Source: Lacicoccus alkaliphilus DSM 16010
GTDB taxonomy: Bacteria > Bacillota > Bacilli > Staphylococcales > Salinicoccaceae
Reading direction: 5' to 3'
Length of the DNA: 64,000 bases
NCBI RefSeq assembly: GCF_900142805.1
Contig: NZ_FRCF01000002.1
Span: 719,909 to 783,908, forward strand
The notes below the pieces were generated by a model, which did no database searches, was not told the DNA's origin, and was given only the letters and a program-made list of their open reading frames with translations. The position numbers and the translations under genes were made by a program. This document shows, piece by piece, positions 10,932 to 18,856 of this stretch. Numbering within the stretch: position 1 is the first letter of the stretch; each line of letters begins with the position of its first letter.

Positions 10932-11387
10932 TTAATGGAAAATCGCATCAAACAGGCCTGCTGTGGAGCCGCCCGGATAGATGACGTAAAGCAGTGCGTA
11001 TACCATGACTCCTGTAATCGCCGTCAGGAACCAGACGACGGCCGCAACCGGCCCGACCCTGCGGTGAATAGGCAGCTTCCTTTTGACGCCGGCATAGAGC
11101 TGAAATGCACCGAGTGCACCGCCGGTCGTTGATAGTATGATATGACTGATCAGGAACGTCACATAGAAAGGCACCAGGTTTTCCGGTCCGCCGAACTGGG
11201 TGCTTCCGATGAACACAGTTTTTGAAACATAGCCTATAAAGAATATTAACGCCGCGAGAGCTGCGAGTTTCATCCACTTTTCATGCAGTTCGAACTGCTT
11301 GTTTCGGATATGCTTCAACCCGATGGCCATGAAGATTGCACTGAGGATGATGAAAGCTGTGTTTATTGTAGGCAGTATGAATTCCAT
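10932..11387 (-). CDS. DUF420 membrane protein (YozB/CtaM-like), oxidase-associated
   Basis: A 151-residue integral membrane protein with four predicted helices (about 5-22, 38-60, 75-97 and 115-140) and conserved histidines (LKHIRNKQFELHEKWMK near 24-40, LISHIILSTTGG near 79-90) typical of DUF420. Family members accompany cytochrome oxidase genes; the staphylococcal CtaM protein, needed for aa3-type oxidase function, is to my knowledge of this family. It is 21 bp downstream of ctaG and probably cotranscribed with it. The role in caa3 maturation is inferred from the family and neighbours. Confidence 0.82.
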   Translation of the reverse strand: MEFILPTINTAFIILSAIFMAIGLKHIRNKQFELHEKWMKLAALAALIFFIGYVSKTVFIGSTQFGGPENLVPFYVTFLISHIILSTTGGALGAFQLYAGVKRKLPIHRRVGPVAAVVWFLTAITGVMVYALLYVIYPGGSTAGLFDAIFH

Positions 11388-11408
11388 ATAGTCGTGTCTT
11401 CTCCTTAC

Positions 11409-12362
11409 TTATCTGAACTGACTGTGCAGTTCTCTTTTCAATCTTGCTTCTTCAAGCGAATGGCGCGTCATCTCATCCTCGTCTTTTCTTTCGTGTTTAT
11501 ACCAGCGGAAGAAGATGAAGCCCAGCATGAAACTGAAGAAGATTTCCTGCATGATCTTCATGATGATGCCGCCCGTCTGCTGGTCATGTATCGGATCCAT
11601 GCCGGTGAAGTATTCAGGACCGGAAATCATGCCCTGCCCCTTCAGGCTCTCGAGTGTCCCCGCAGGTACACAGAGTTCCATGGCGGACAGCCATGCGTCA
11701 CCGTTCGTGTACGTCCTGAACATCGGTTCGGAGGCGAAGATGATCAATGCGCAGGCCGGTGTGAGCAGCATACCGATACCGAAGATATAAAGCATTTTGA
11801 ACAGGCCGTTCATATGATTCTCTCTTGGTTCGACCTTATTGAAAATCGGGTAGAACATCACCAGGGCAAGAACGAACAGGATGATGATCACCGCGTAATG
11901 CGCTGTGGCACTCATCTTCAGGTTATCCATGACAATCGGCAGATGATACACCGAAAATGCCCCGTTGAACAAAATCAAGGCAACAAGAGGTTTCTTTGCT
12001 ATCGCAAAAATCTGCTTCACCACCGGCAGGCTGACTATGTATTTCTGAAGGTAGTCCGGAATCGCCGCATAGAATAACGGGGCGATGAGCAGATATCCAA
12101 ATGCCATCTGCAGCATGTGGAAACTGAACAGGATATGACTGAGCAGATCCACAGGTGATCCATAGATGATATAGACAAGCACCATATTGATTATAAAGAT
12201 TGCCGATTCCTTATTAGTGATCGGACGGCCGCCTTCGAATTCCCTGTACCATCTCTTGGTCACCAAAAAGTAGACTAAGGTCACCATCAATACGAAAATA
12301 AAGAAGAACGGGCTCCAATTCGCTATGAACCCAAATATAGATATGGAAGAAATATTATCCAT
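11409..12362 (-). CDS. ctaG: Cytochrome c oxidase assembly factor CtaG (caa3 type)
   Basis: Assembly factor needed for a functional caa3 oxidase in Bacillus, unrelated to the Cox11-type CtaG. The 317-residue polytopic protein shows seven hydrophobic stretches and family signatures HILFSFHMLQMAFGYLLIAPLFY (about 82-104), a histidine-rich membrane pattern (VYHLPIVMD, NHMNGLFKML) and a charged cytoplasmic tail. AAGGGTG lies 6 nt before the chosen ATG (MDN); ATG and GTG codons slightly upstream overlap that site. A terminator separates it from ctaF, so it may be expressed partly from its own promoter in the 130-bp gap. Confidence 0.9.
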   Translation of the reverse strand: MDNISSISIFGFIANWSPFFFIFVLMVTLVYFLVTKRWYREFEGGRPITNKESAIFIINMVLVYIIYGSPVDLLSHILFSFHMLQMAFGYLLIAPLFYAAIPDYLQKYIVSLPVVKQIFAIAKKPLVALILFNGAFSVYHLPIVMDNLKMSATAHYAVIIILFVLALVMFYPIFNKVEPRENHMNGLFKMLYIFGIGMLLTPACALIIFASEPMFRTYTNGDAWLSAMELCVPAGTLESLKGQGMISGPEYFTGMDPIHDQQTGGIIMKIMQEIFFSFMLGFIFFRWYKHERKDEDEMTRHSLEEARLKRELHSQFR

Positions 12363-12458
12363 CAACATCACCCTTAATTATTATGACTAACTATATTATA
12401 GATACTTCCCGGATGTTTAACAACAAACGTTCGCTTCGATACATGTCAAAATAATGAC

Positions 12459-12489
12459 AAAAGACCAACACATGGAGTGTTGGTCTTTT
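12459..12489 (-). terminator. Terminator after ctaF
   Basis: AAAAGACCAACAC / GTGTTGGTCTTTT hairpin with a 5-nt loop, 7 bp after the ctaF stop, splitting ctaCDEF from ctaG. Confidence 0.85.
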
Positions 12490-12495
12490 AAACGC

Positions 12496-12843
12496 TTAGT
12501 TGACTGGTGCACCAATCCATACGATGTAAATGAATGCCACAATGAAAGCTAATGCGAAATAAAAACCTGTCAGCATGAACAGTTTGGCGAATTGATGGCC
12601 TCTGTCCTTCATGTGCATGAAATAGTAGAACTGCAGTATGACCTGGATGAATGCAAAACCGATGACGATCGGAATCGTGAATTGTGCCGGAATCACTTCC
12701 AACGCAGCCAGGCCGAAAGCGATGAATGTAAGGAAAATCATCAGTCCGAATGAGACCAGCTGCTGGCGCATCTCTCTAGTGCGTTCTTTTCTCAAGTATT
12801 CCTTCTGTGCCTTTGTCATATGTTCCTGATTAAGTTCTGCCAT
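12496..12843 (-). CDS. ctaF: Cytochrome c oxidase subunit IV (CtaF)
   Basis: Small fourth subunit of the heme-copper oxidase. The 115 residues have a charged N-terminus (RKERTREMRQQ) and three membrane helices (about 30-50, 55-76 and 88-110) with the VIQVILQFYYFMHMKD-like text characteristic of Bacillus subunit IV (here FIQVILQFYYFMHMKDRG). It starts 1 bp after ctaE in the ctaCDEF order. A terminator follows. Confidence 0.93.
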   Translation of the reverse strand: MAELNQEHMTKAQKEYLRKERTREMRQQLVSFGLMIFLTFIAFGLAALEVIPAQFTIPIVIGFAFIQVILQFYYFMHMKDRGHQFAKLFMLTGFYFALAFIVAFIYIVWIGAPVN

Positions 12844-12844
12844 T

Positions 12845-13471
12845 TTATAACACCCCTAACAAGTAAACGATAGTAAAGATGAATACCCATACTACGTCGA
12901 TAAAGTGCCAGTAAAGTGCAAAAGTGTTCACTTTCGCTGCAGTGTAGACGGACAGGCCGCGTTTTGCGTTACGCAGGATGAGCAGGACAGCCCAGATCAG
13001 TCCGACAATGACGTGGAAACCGTGAGTACCGATCAGGAAGTAAAATGCGCTTCCGAAGGCACTGCTTCTGAAAGTATGGCCATAGCCGTAATACTCGATG
13101 AACTCATAGATCTCGAGCGCAAGGAAGCCGGCACCGAGCAGCACTGTGATGCCAAGCCACAACTGCATCTTTTGGAAGTTATTGTTCCTCATATGATATA
13201 TCGCGTACACACTTGTCAGTGACGATGTTAAAAGCAACATCGTCATGACGAATGCAAGCGGCAGGTGGAACAACTCGGAAGCAAGCATATGGTCATCGCT
13301 CGGCACTGAGTCCTTCAATGCCAGATATGTCGCAAAAAGTGATGCGAATAATGCAGTCTCACCTGCTAGGAATGTCCAGAAGCCTACGAATTTATTCTTA
13401 CCTTCCTGCGTCGCCGTCTCGGGATGGGCAGGCCATCTTTCAGTAGGGACATTATATTCCATCTCAGCCAT
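12845..13471 (-). CDS. ctaE: Cytochrome c oxidase subunit III (CtaE)
   Basis: Subunit III of the caa3 oxidase, thought to stabilise proton uptake. The 208-residue protein has five membrane helices and the family motifs FWTFLAGETALFASLFATYLAL (about 31-52), FYFLIGTHGFHVIVGLIW (about 143-160) and ALYWHFIDVVWVFIFTIVYL (about 185-204). Its start codon abuts the end of ctaD, which points to translational coupling. Confidence 0.95.
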   Translation of the reverse strand: MAEMEYNVPTERWPAHPETATQEGKNKFVGFWTFLAGETALFASLFATYLALKDSVPSDDHMLASELFHLPLAFVMTMLLLTSSLTSVYAIYHMRNNNFQKMQLWLGITVLLGAGFLALEIYEFIEYYGYGHTFRSSAFGSAFYFLIGTHGFHVIVGLIWAVLLILRNAKRGLSVYTAAKVNTFALYWHFIDVVWVFIFTIVYLLGVL

Positions 13472-15390
13472 TATTTCCCACCCCTTTCCAGTTCTTCAAG
13501 ATCTTTTTCGACTTCCTCTTTTTTCACGTAATAACCCAGGTCATCTTTCCAGGAGCGGATACCCATCGCTACGAATGTCGTACCCAGACCTATGATCAAT
13601 ACAGGCAGTGCCCAAGGTTTCGGGTCGAGCCCTGATACTGCATCGATTGCCCAGTCTTTTCCATCCGGGAAGAACATCGCACCAAACGCTGCGATGAACA
13701 GCCCAAGTGACATCACTACCGGCAGGATGGAGTTATTCGGCATATGGAAGTCAGTGAGTGATTCCGACGGCAGCATCTTGCCGTTACCCTCTTTCTTCTC
13801 AACCCAATATGGATCCAGACCGCGGATCAGTGGAATCTGTGCAAAGTTGTAGTATGGGACCGGCAGCGGCAGTGACCATTCCAGGGTACGTCCGTCGCCC
13901 CACGGGTCCATTCCGACCCTTTCATTTTTAGCGATCGTCATGATGATGTTGACCACGAGTACAATGACTGCCACGGCCATCAGGAACGCCCCCGCTGTCG
14001 ATATCATGTTGGCGGCGTTGTAACCCTGACCATCAAGATAAGTGAACACCCTTCTCGGCATGCCCCACAATCCTAGGAAGTGCTGAATCAGGAATGTAAG
14101 GTGGAAACCGAAGAAGAACAGCCAGAAGGTGATCTTACCCAGTTTTTCATTCAGCATCGTAGCGAACATCAGCGGCCAATAGTAATGCAGGCCTGCAAGT
14201 AATGCGAACACCACACCACCGACGATGACGTAGTGGAAATGGGCAACGATGAAGTATGAATCGTGATACTGGTAGTCAGCTGGCGCAGCCGCCTGCATGA
14301 TACCTGTCACCCCGCCCATCGTGAACGATGGAATGAATGCGAGTGCATACAGCATCGGTGTCGTGAATTCTATACTCCCGCCCCATATGGTGGCGATCCA
14401 GTTGAATATCTTAATACCTGTCGGTACTGCGATTGCCATGGTCGCTACTGCGAAAATCGCGTTTGCAACCGGTCCGAGGCCTACTGTAAACATGTGGTGC
14501 GCCCAGACCATGAAGCCGTAAAACCCGATGAGAACCGTAGCAAAGACCATTGCCGAGTAACCGAACAATCTCTTACGGGCAAATGTCGCAAAGATCTCGG
14601 AGAATATACCGAACGCCGGAAGTATCAGTATGTACACTTCAGGGTGTCCGAATATCCAGAATAAATGCTCCCAGATGATCGTGTTACCGCCTGCTTCGAC
14701 CAGGAAGAAGTTTGAGCCGAACATACGGTCAAACATCAACAGGAAGATACCGATGGTGAGCGGCGGGAATGCGAATACGATCAGGACGGACGCTACAAGA
14801 GTCGTCCACGTCATGAGCGGCATCCTCATGTAAGTCATACCAGGCGCCCTCATCGTGATGATCGTCGTTACAAAGTTGATACCTGAAATCAATGTACCTG
14901 CACCTGAAATCTGTAGACCAAGTGCGTAGAAGTCGATACCGTGTCCAGGTGATGCGATGGACAGTGATGCATAGCTCGTCCAGCCTGCATCCGGTGCGCC
15001 TCCCATGAACCATGAAAGGTTCAGGAAGATACCACCGAAGATGAACAGCCAGACCCCCAGCGAGTTAAGGAAAGGGAAAGCTACGTCACGTGCCCCGATT
15101 TGCAGCGGGACGGTCGCGTTCATGAATGCAAATAGCAACGGCATGGCTGCAAGGAATATCATCGTTGTACCATGCATCGTGATCACTTCGTTGAACAACC
15201 CTGCTGATAAGAAATCATTGTTCGGAACCGCAAGCTGTATACGGATCAACATCGCTTCTATACCACCGAGTACGAAGAAGAAACCACCGGCTATCAAGTA
15301 TAGGATAGCAATCTTTTTATGGTCAACTGTCGTTAAATACTCCCAAATTACAGAACCAACACCTTTTTTCTGTGCAGATGTTTGTGCCAT
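13471..15390 (-). CDS. ctaD: Cytochrome c oxidase subunit I (CtaD), heme A/CuB catalytic subunit
   Basis: Catalytic subunit that reduces oxygen to water and pumps protons. The 639 residues fit the Bacillus-type fused subunit with extra C-terminal helices. Visible motifs are ITMHGTTMIF (low-spin heme histidine, about 70), WEHLFWIFGHPEVYI (CuB histidine and cross-linked tyrosine, about 245), WAHHMFTVG (CuB histidines, about 295) and YFIVAHFHYVIVGG (heme histidines, about 385). It lies between ctaC and ctaE and begins 3 bp after ctaC. Confidence 0.97.
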   Translation of the reverse strand: MAQTSAQKKGVGSVIWEYLTTVDHKKIAILYLIAGGFFFVLGGIEAMLIRIQLAVPNNDFLSAGLFNEVITMHGTTMIFLAAMPLLFAFMNATVPLQIGARDVAFPFLNSLGVWLFIFGGIFLNLSWFMGGAPDAGWTSYASLSIASPGHGIDFYALGLQISGAGTLISGINFVTTIITMRAPGMTYMRMPLMTWTTLVASVLIVFAFPPLTIGIFLLMFDRMFGSNFFLVEAGGNTIIWEHLFWIFGHPEVYILILPAFGIFSEIFATFARKRLFGYSAMVFATVLIGFYGFMVWAHHMFTVGLGPVANAIFAVATMAIAVPTGIKIFNWIATIWGGSIEFTTPMLYALAFIPSFTMGGVTGIMQAAAPADYQYHDSYFIVAHFHYVIVGGVVFALLAGLHYYWPLMFATMLNEKLGKITFWLFFFGFHLTFLIQHFLGLWGMPRRVFTYLDGQGYNAANMISTAGAFLMAVAVIVLVVNIIMTIAKNERVGMDPWGDGRTLEWSLPLPVPYYNFAQIPLIRGLDPYWVEKKEGNGKMLPSESLTDFHMPNNSILPVVMSLGLFIAAFGAMFFPDGKDWAIDAVSGLDPKPWALPVLIIGLGTTFVAMGIRSWKDDLGYYVKKEEVEKDLEELERGGK

Positions 15391-15393
15391 GTG

Positions 15394-16569
15394 TTAGTTC
15401 CCCTCCTCTTCATCTTCATCATCTTCCGGTGATTCCTCATCTTCGGATTCACCGTCTCCGCCGCCATGCCTTGATTCCTCAAGGGCTTCTAGGTCTCCGG
15501 ATCCTTCTTCAACTGAAAGTTCCATAAGATAAGCGGATACCAGTTCAATTTCTTCGTCTGTAAGATCATAGGTGCCTGTCATCTTGTTACCTGGTTTAAG
15601 TGTCTCAGGATCTCTGATCCACTCCTGTAGGTTCTCTTCATTGTGCTCCAGGTAACCGGCAATCAGCTCGCGATCTGCAAAGTTCGTGAGGTTTGGCCCC
15701 ATTGCGCCTGCGCCGGTCGAAGTGGTTGCATGACAGCCCATGCATGAGTCAGCGAAAATCTCCTGCCCAGCCTGAGCATCTTCAGATGATGCCTGTACAG
15801 GCTCTTCTATCGCCTGCATATCGGCCAGCCACTGATCATAATCTTCCTCAGCCAGTGCAGTCACTTTGAAATCCATCAATGCGTGGGATGGTCCGCACAG
15901 CTCTGCACATTTTCCGTAGAACAGGCGGTCTGTCTCCTCGGCGGCATCCTCATCAAAGATGAGATAGAAACTGTTGATGCCGTCGATGTTCGTATCCATC
16001 TTTCCACCGGCCGCCGGAATCCAGAATGAGTGCTTGACATCCGCACCCAGCAAGTTGAAGTAAACCCTCGTATCCGTCGGTACCACAAGATCCTGTGAAG
16101 TGACTACACCCTCAGCGGGATATTCGAATTCCCACCAGTACTGGTAGGCACGTACGTTGATCACAGTCTCTTCCGGATTGACTTCCCCATCCTCCGTCAC
16201 ACTTGCGCTCGTATCCGCCTGCTTGAAAACAAGATAGACGGTCGGCACTGCAAGTATGATGAGCAGTACGATAGGTACAGCTGTCCAGATCACTTCAAGC
16301 GTATGGTTCGAAGCGACATCTTTCGGCTGGAAATCCTCGCCTCGCTTGCTCCGGCGGTTCCTTACAACCGCAAGTGTAAATAGTATAGTGACGACTGCCA
16401 CTACGAACAGCATGATGATAATTGAAAGGATCATCAAGTTGAACTGTTCCTGCCCGACTTCCCCGGCAGGCCTGAGTGTACTCAGGTGATTCTTTCCACA
16501 TCCAGATAAGAAGACCATCAGGACGGTGATCAAACCAATCCATCTTGCCTTCATCCAATGATTCTTCAT
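15394..16569 (-). CDS. ctaC: Cytochrome c oxidase subunit II with fused cytochrome c domain (CtaC)
   Basis: Electron-entry subunit of a caa3 oxidase. The 391 residues contain a lipoprotein signal (VFLSGCGKNH, lipid cysteine about 24), two membrane helices, a cupredoxin domain with CuA ligands in CAELCGPSHALMDF (about 218-231), and a covalent heme c site CMGCH (about 276-280) with a later methionine ligand (GNKMTG). The fused cytochrome c makes this caa3, unlike the quinol oxidase of Staphylococcus. An unusual tail of about 30 residues is almost all Asp/Glu/Gly/Ser and would sit outside the cell. First structural gene of ctaCDEF, 28 bp after ctaB. Confidence 0.96.
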   Translation of the reverse strand: MKNHWMKARWIGLITVLMVFLSGCGKNHLSTLRPAGEVGQEQFNLMILSIIIMLFVVAVVTILFTLAVVRNRRSKRGEDFQPKDVASNHTLEVIWTAVPIVLLIILAVPTVYLVFKQADTSASVTEDGEVNPEETVINVRAYQYWWEFEYPAEGVVTSQDLVVPTDTRVYFNLLGADVKHSFWIPAAGGKMDTNIDGINSFYLIFDEDAAEETDRLFYGKCAELCGPSHALMDFKVTALAEEDYDQWLADMQAIEEPVQASSEDAQAGQEIFADSCMGCHATTSTGAGAMGPNLTNFADRELIAGYLEHNEENLQEWIRDPETLKPGNKMTGTYDLTDEEIELVSAYLMELSVEEGSGDLEALEESRHGGGDGESEDEESPEDDEDEEEGN

Positions 16570-16597
16570 GTTTTAACCCCTCTTTCATCCAATAACT

Positions 16598-17518
16598 TTA
16601 TATATTCACGAGTAAGCCGGCAATCACGATCATCACGAAAAATATAATGATGTAATTCAATGAGAAGACAAATATCCGACCGGCATAGCGGTTATAGTCT
16701 TCGACAGGTTTGAACCGATTGAGAGATATGTACAGCCAGGCCACATTTAAAGCTGTCGCCAGCAGTGCAAACCATAAACCGAGTTCCACCAATAAAACAG
16801 GTGTGAACAAAAGAAGTGTTACCCAGAACACGATTGAGCGCTTGGTTCTTTCGTTACCTTTAACTGATGGCAGCATAGGAATGCCAGCGAGTGCGTACTC
16901 CTCGCTACGTCTGATCGCCAAACCGTAGAAGTGCGGCATCTGCCAGATGAACATCACGATGAACATCGCCCAGGCTAACGTATGCAGACCGGGATCGATC
17001 ACTGCCCATCCGATCAAAGGGGGCATCGCACCGGGTATCGCACCGATGATGGTGTTGGAGACGAAATGCCTCTTCGCAAACATCGAATATACAACTGCAT
17101 ACCCGAATGCCGCGACCAAGCCAAGTGTTCCCGCCGTCACGTTGACCGAGAATAAAATCAGCAGACCGGCCGCCAGACAACTAAAACCGATCACCAATAT
17201 CTGTGTCCCGGTAAATGTACCGTCTACGCTGGGACGGTCCTGTTTCGACTCCATGATTCTGTCGATGTCTCTGTCATAAAAATTATTCAGCGCACAAACA
17301 CCACCAATGACCAGCGCTGTTGCGAGCGTCATCAAAAGTAAAAGTGGCAAATTCTGAAAAAATGACAAGCTGTAGTACATCACAGCGACAAATCCGGCAG
17401 CAAATGCTGGAATGAGGTTGGACTTGATGATCCCATCCTTCAGCAACGTCTTCACTGCATTAAATGTTATATCATTTGGATTCTGCTGTACATTTTCACT
17501 GTAAGCATCACCTTGCAT
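16598..17518 (-). CDS. ctaB: Protoheme IX farnesyltransferase (heme O synthase)
   Basis: Adds a farnesyl group to heme B to give heme O, the first step to heme A. The 306-residue polytopic protein carries the UbiA-family motif NNFYDRDIDRIMESKQDRP (about 95-113) and the second loop PHFYGLAIRRSEEYALAGIPMLP (about 190-212). The ATG (MQGDAYSE) has AAAGGAGG 7 nt upstream; the longer frame of 24 codons upstream overlaps that site. It heads the ctaBCDEF unit and is divergent from ctaA, as in Bacillus and staphylococci. Confidence 0.95.
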   Translation of the reverse strand: MQGDAYSENVQQNPNDITFNAVKTLLKDGIIKSNLIPAFAAGFVAVMYYSLSFFQNLPLLLLMTLATALVIGGVCALNNFYDRDIDRIMESKQDRPSVDGTFTGTQILVIGFSCLAAGLLILFSVNVTAGTLGLVAAFGYAVVYSMFAKRHFVSNTIIGAIPGAMPPLIGWAVIDPGLHTLAWAMFIVMFIWQMPHFYGLAIRRSEEYALAGIPMLPSVKGNERTKRSIVFWVTLLLFTPVLLVELGLWFALLATALNVAWLYISLNRFKPVEDYNRYAGRIFVFSLNYIIIFFVMIVIAGLLVNI

Positions 17519-17847
17519 CTTCACGCCTCCTTTCATAACAGAAACATTTACCTCTAATAATAAATTACTTGAGACACAAATACTATACAAACCCGTAATA
17601 AAATGGTTACATTTTATTATGTTTGTAGAAGGTTTAACAAATCGTTCATAAATTCTTCATGAACAACCTGTGTACCAAATGATGAACTGATTTATAATTG
17701 TTTAGAGTGTTTCACATATTGATTTTACCACAGATTCAAGAATTGTTAAGAGCAATTCTAAATAAATGACATTGCAAATGTAACTTCCTTCATTTATATT
17801 ATGAAAACATGAAGTTAATCTATAACGACTTAATTGGGGTGTAACGA
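17519..17847. promoter_or_regulatory. Divergent ctaA / ctaB promoter region with an inverted repeat
   Basis: This 329-bp gap holds no gene. For ctaA a TTGCAA-17-TATATT promoter is placed at 17773-17801. A GTTCAT-9-ATGAAC inverted repeat lies at 17644-17664 about in the middle, in a position to control either gene. Redox regulators of the ResD/SrrA type are known to control these genes in relatives, but I cannot assign this repeat to one. The rest is AT-rich with no other structure seen. Confidence 0.5.
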
Positions 17848-18744
17848 TTGTATAAAAATTTGAAAATTGTGGCACTCATAACCACTCTTGCCATGGTCTT
17901 CGTCCAGATCGGCGGGGCACTCGTCACCAAGACGGGATCTGCCGAGGGATGCGGGGACTCCTGGCCTTTATGCCACGGACAGGTCATTCCAAGCGACTGG
18001 CCGATGGAAACCATCATTGAAATTGCACACAGGGGCGTCTCGGGCATCGCCATCATCCTTCTTGCCATTCTATGTATCATGGCGTGGAGGCAGATACCTG
18101 AAAAGCGCGAAACGAAATTCCTGGTCATCGTTTCTTTCGGCTTCATCATCATCCAGTCATTGATAGGCGCTGCCGCAGTCGTCGGAATATGGGAAGGCGA
18201 TTTCGTACTTGCCGCACACTTCGGCATATCGCTGATTTGTTTTGCCGCCGTATTCCTGCTGACCCTGCTGATTTTTGAAGTGGATTTGAAATTTGATGCG
18301 ACCAGACTGAAAGTCGGATCATTTTTAAGATACAATACGATATTCGTAACCATTTACATATACTTGGTAGTCTATTCAGGTGCCCTGGTCAGACATACGG
18401 ATTCATCGCTTGCCTGTCTGAGCTGGCCCCACTGCAAGCCGGGCCACATCATGCCGACGAATTTCTATGAAGCCGTCCAGATGGGCCACCGTGCACTCGC
18501 CGGCGTTGCCATCATCTGGGTCCTGCTCATCATGATTCATGCGATACGCCATTACAGTGAGTATCGTGTGATAGAGTACGGCTGGATCATTGCATTCACT
18601 CTCATCATGCTTCAGATGATCACCGGACTGCTCAGTGTATTCACCATGGTGAACATCTTCATCGCTTTGCTGCATGCACTGTTCATCACGCTGCTCTTCG
18701 GACTGTTATGCTACTTCATAATGCTGCTCTCCCGAACCAAATGA
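17848..18744 (+). CDS. ctaA: Heme A synthase CtaA
   Basis: Oxidises heme O to heme A in the membrane. The 298 residues have eight membrane helices in two repeats with heme-ligating histidines in IEIAHRGVSG (about 60), LAAHFGISL (about 122), QMGHRALAG (about 215) and ALLHALFI (about 275), and the paired cysteines CGDSWPLC (about 34-41) of the Bacillus/Staphylococcus type, with a second pair in CLSWPHC. The start is TTG with GGGGTG 7 nt upstream; no ATG lies near. Divergent from ctaB. Confidence 0.94.
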   Translation: MYKNLKIVALITTLAMVFVQIGGALVTKTGSAEGCGDSWPLCHGQVIPSDWPMETIIEIAHRGVSGIAIILLAILCIMAWRQIPEKRETKFLVIVSFGFIIIQSLIGAAAVVGIWEGDFVLAAHFGISLICFAAVFLLTLLIFEVDLKFDATRLKVGSFLRYNTIFVTIYIYLVVYSGALVRHTDSSLACLSWPHCKPGHIMPTNFYEAVQMGHRALAGVAIIWVLLIMIHAIRHYSEYRVIEYGWIIAFTLIMLQMITGLLSVFTMVNIFIALLHALFITLLFGLLCYFIMLLSRTK

Positions 18745-18762
18745 TGTGGATTCTGATATCAT

Positions 18763-18801
18763 CATCCAGCACGGCCCCTGCCGCGCTGGATGTTTTATTT
18801 T
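18763..18801 (+). terminator. Terminator after ctaA
   Basis: CATCCAGC / GCTGGATG hairpin with a GC-rich interior, then TTTTATTTT. Confidence 0.82.
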
Positions 18802-18818
18802 AAAGATGCACCCTAAAT

Positions 18819-18853
18819 GAAAGAGCATCAGCCGCCGGCTGATGCTCTTTTAA
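18819..18853. terminator. Terminator after pycA, possibly bidirectional
   Basis: AAAGAGCATCAGCC / GGCTGATGCTCTTT hairpin with a 3-nt loop, 4 bp after the pycA stop; the flanking A and T tracts allow use in both directions. Confidence 0.87.
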
Positions 18854-18856
18854 ATA

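Noticed and set aside
11283..12077. 264-codon frame opposite ctaG
   Set aside because: Antisense shadow of a membrane protein gene with full family motifs.
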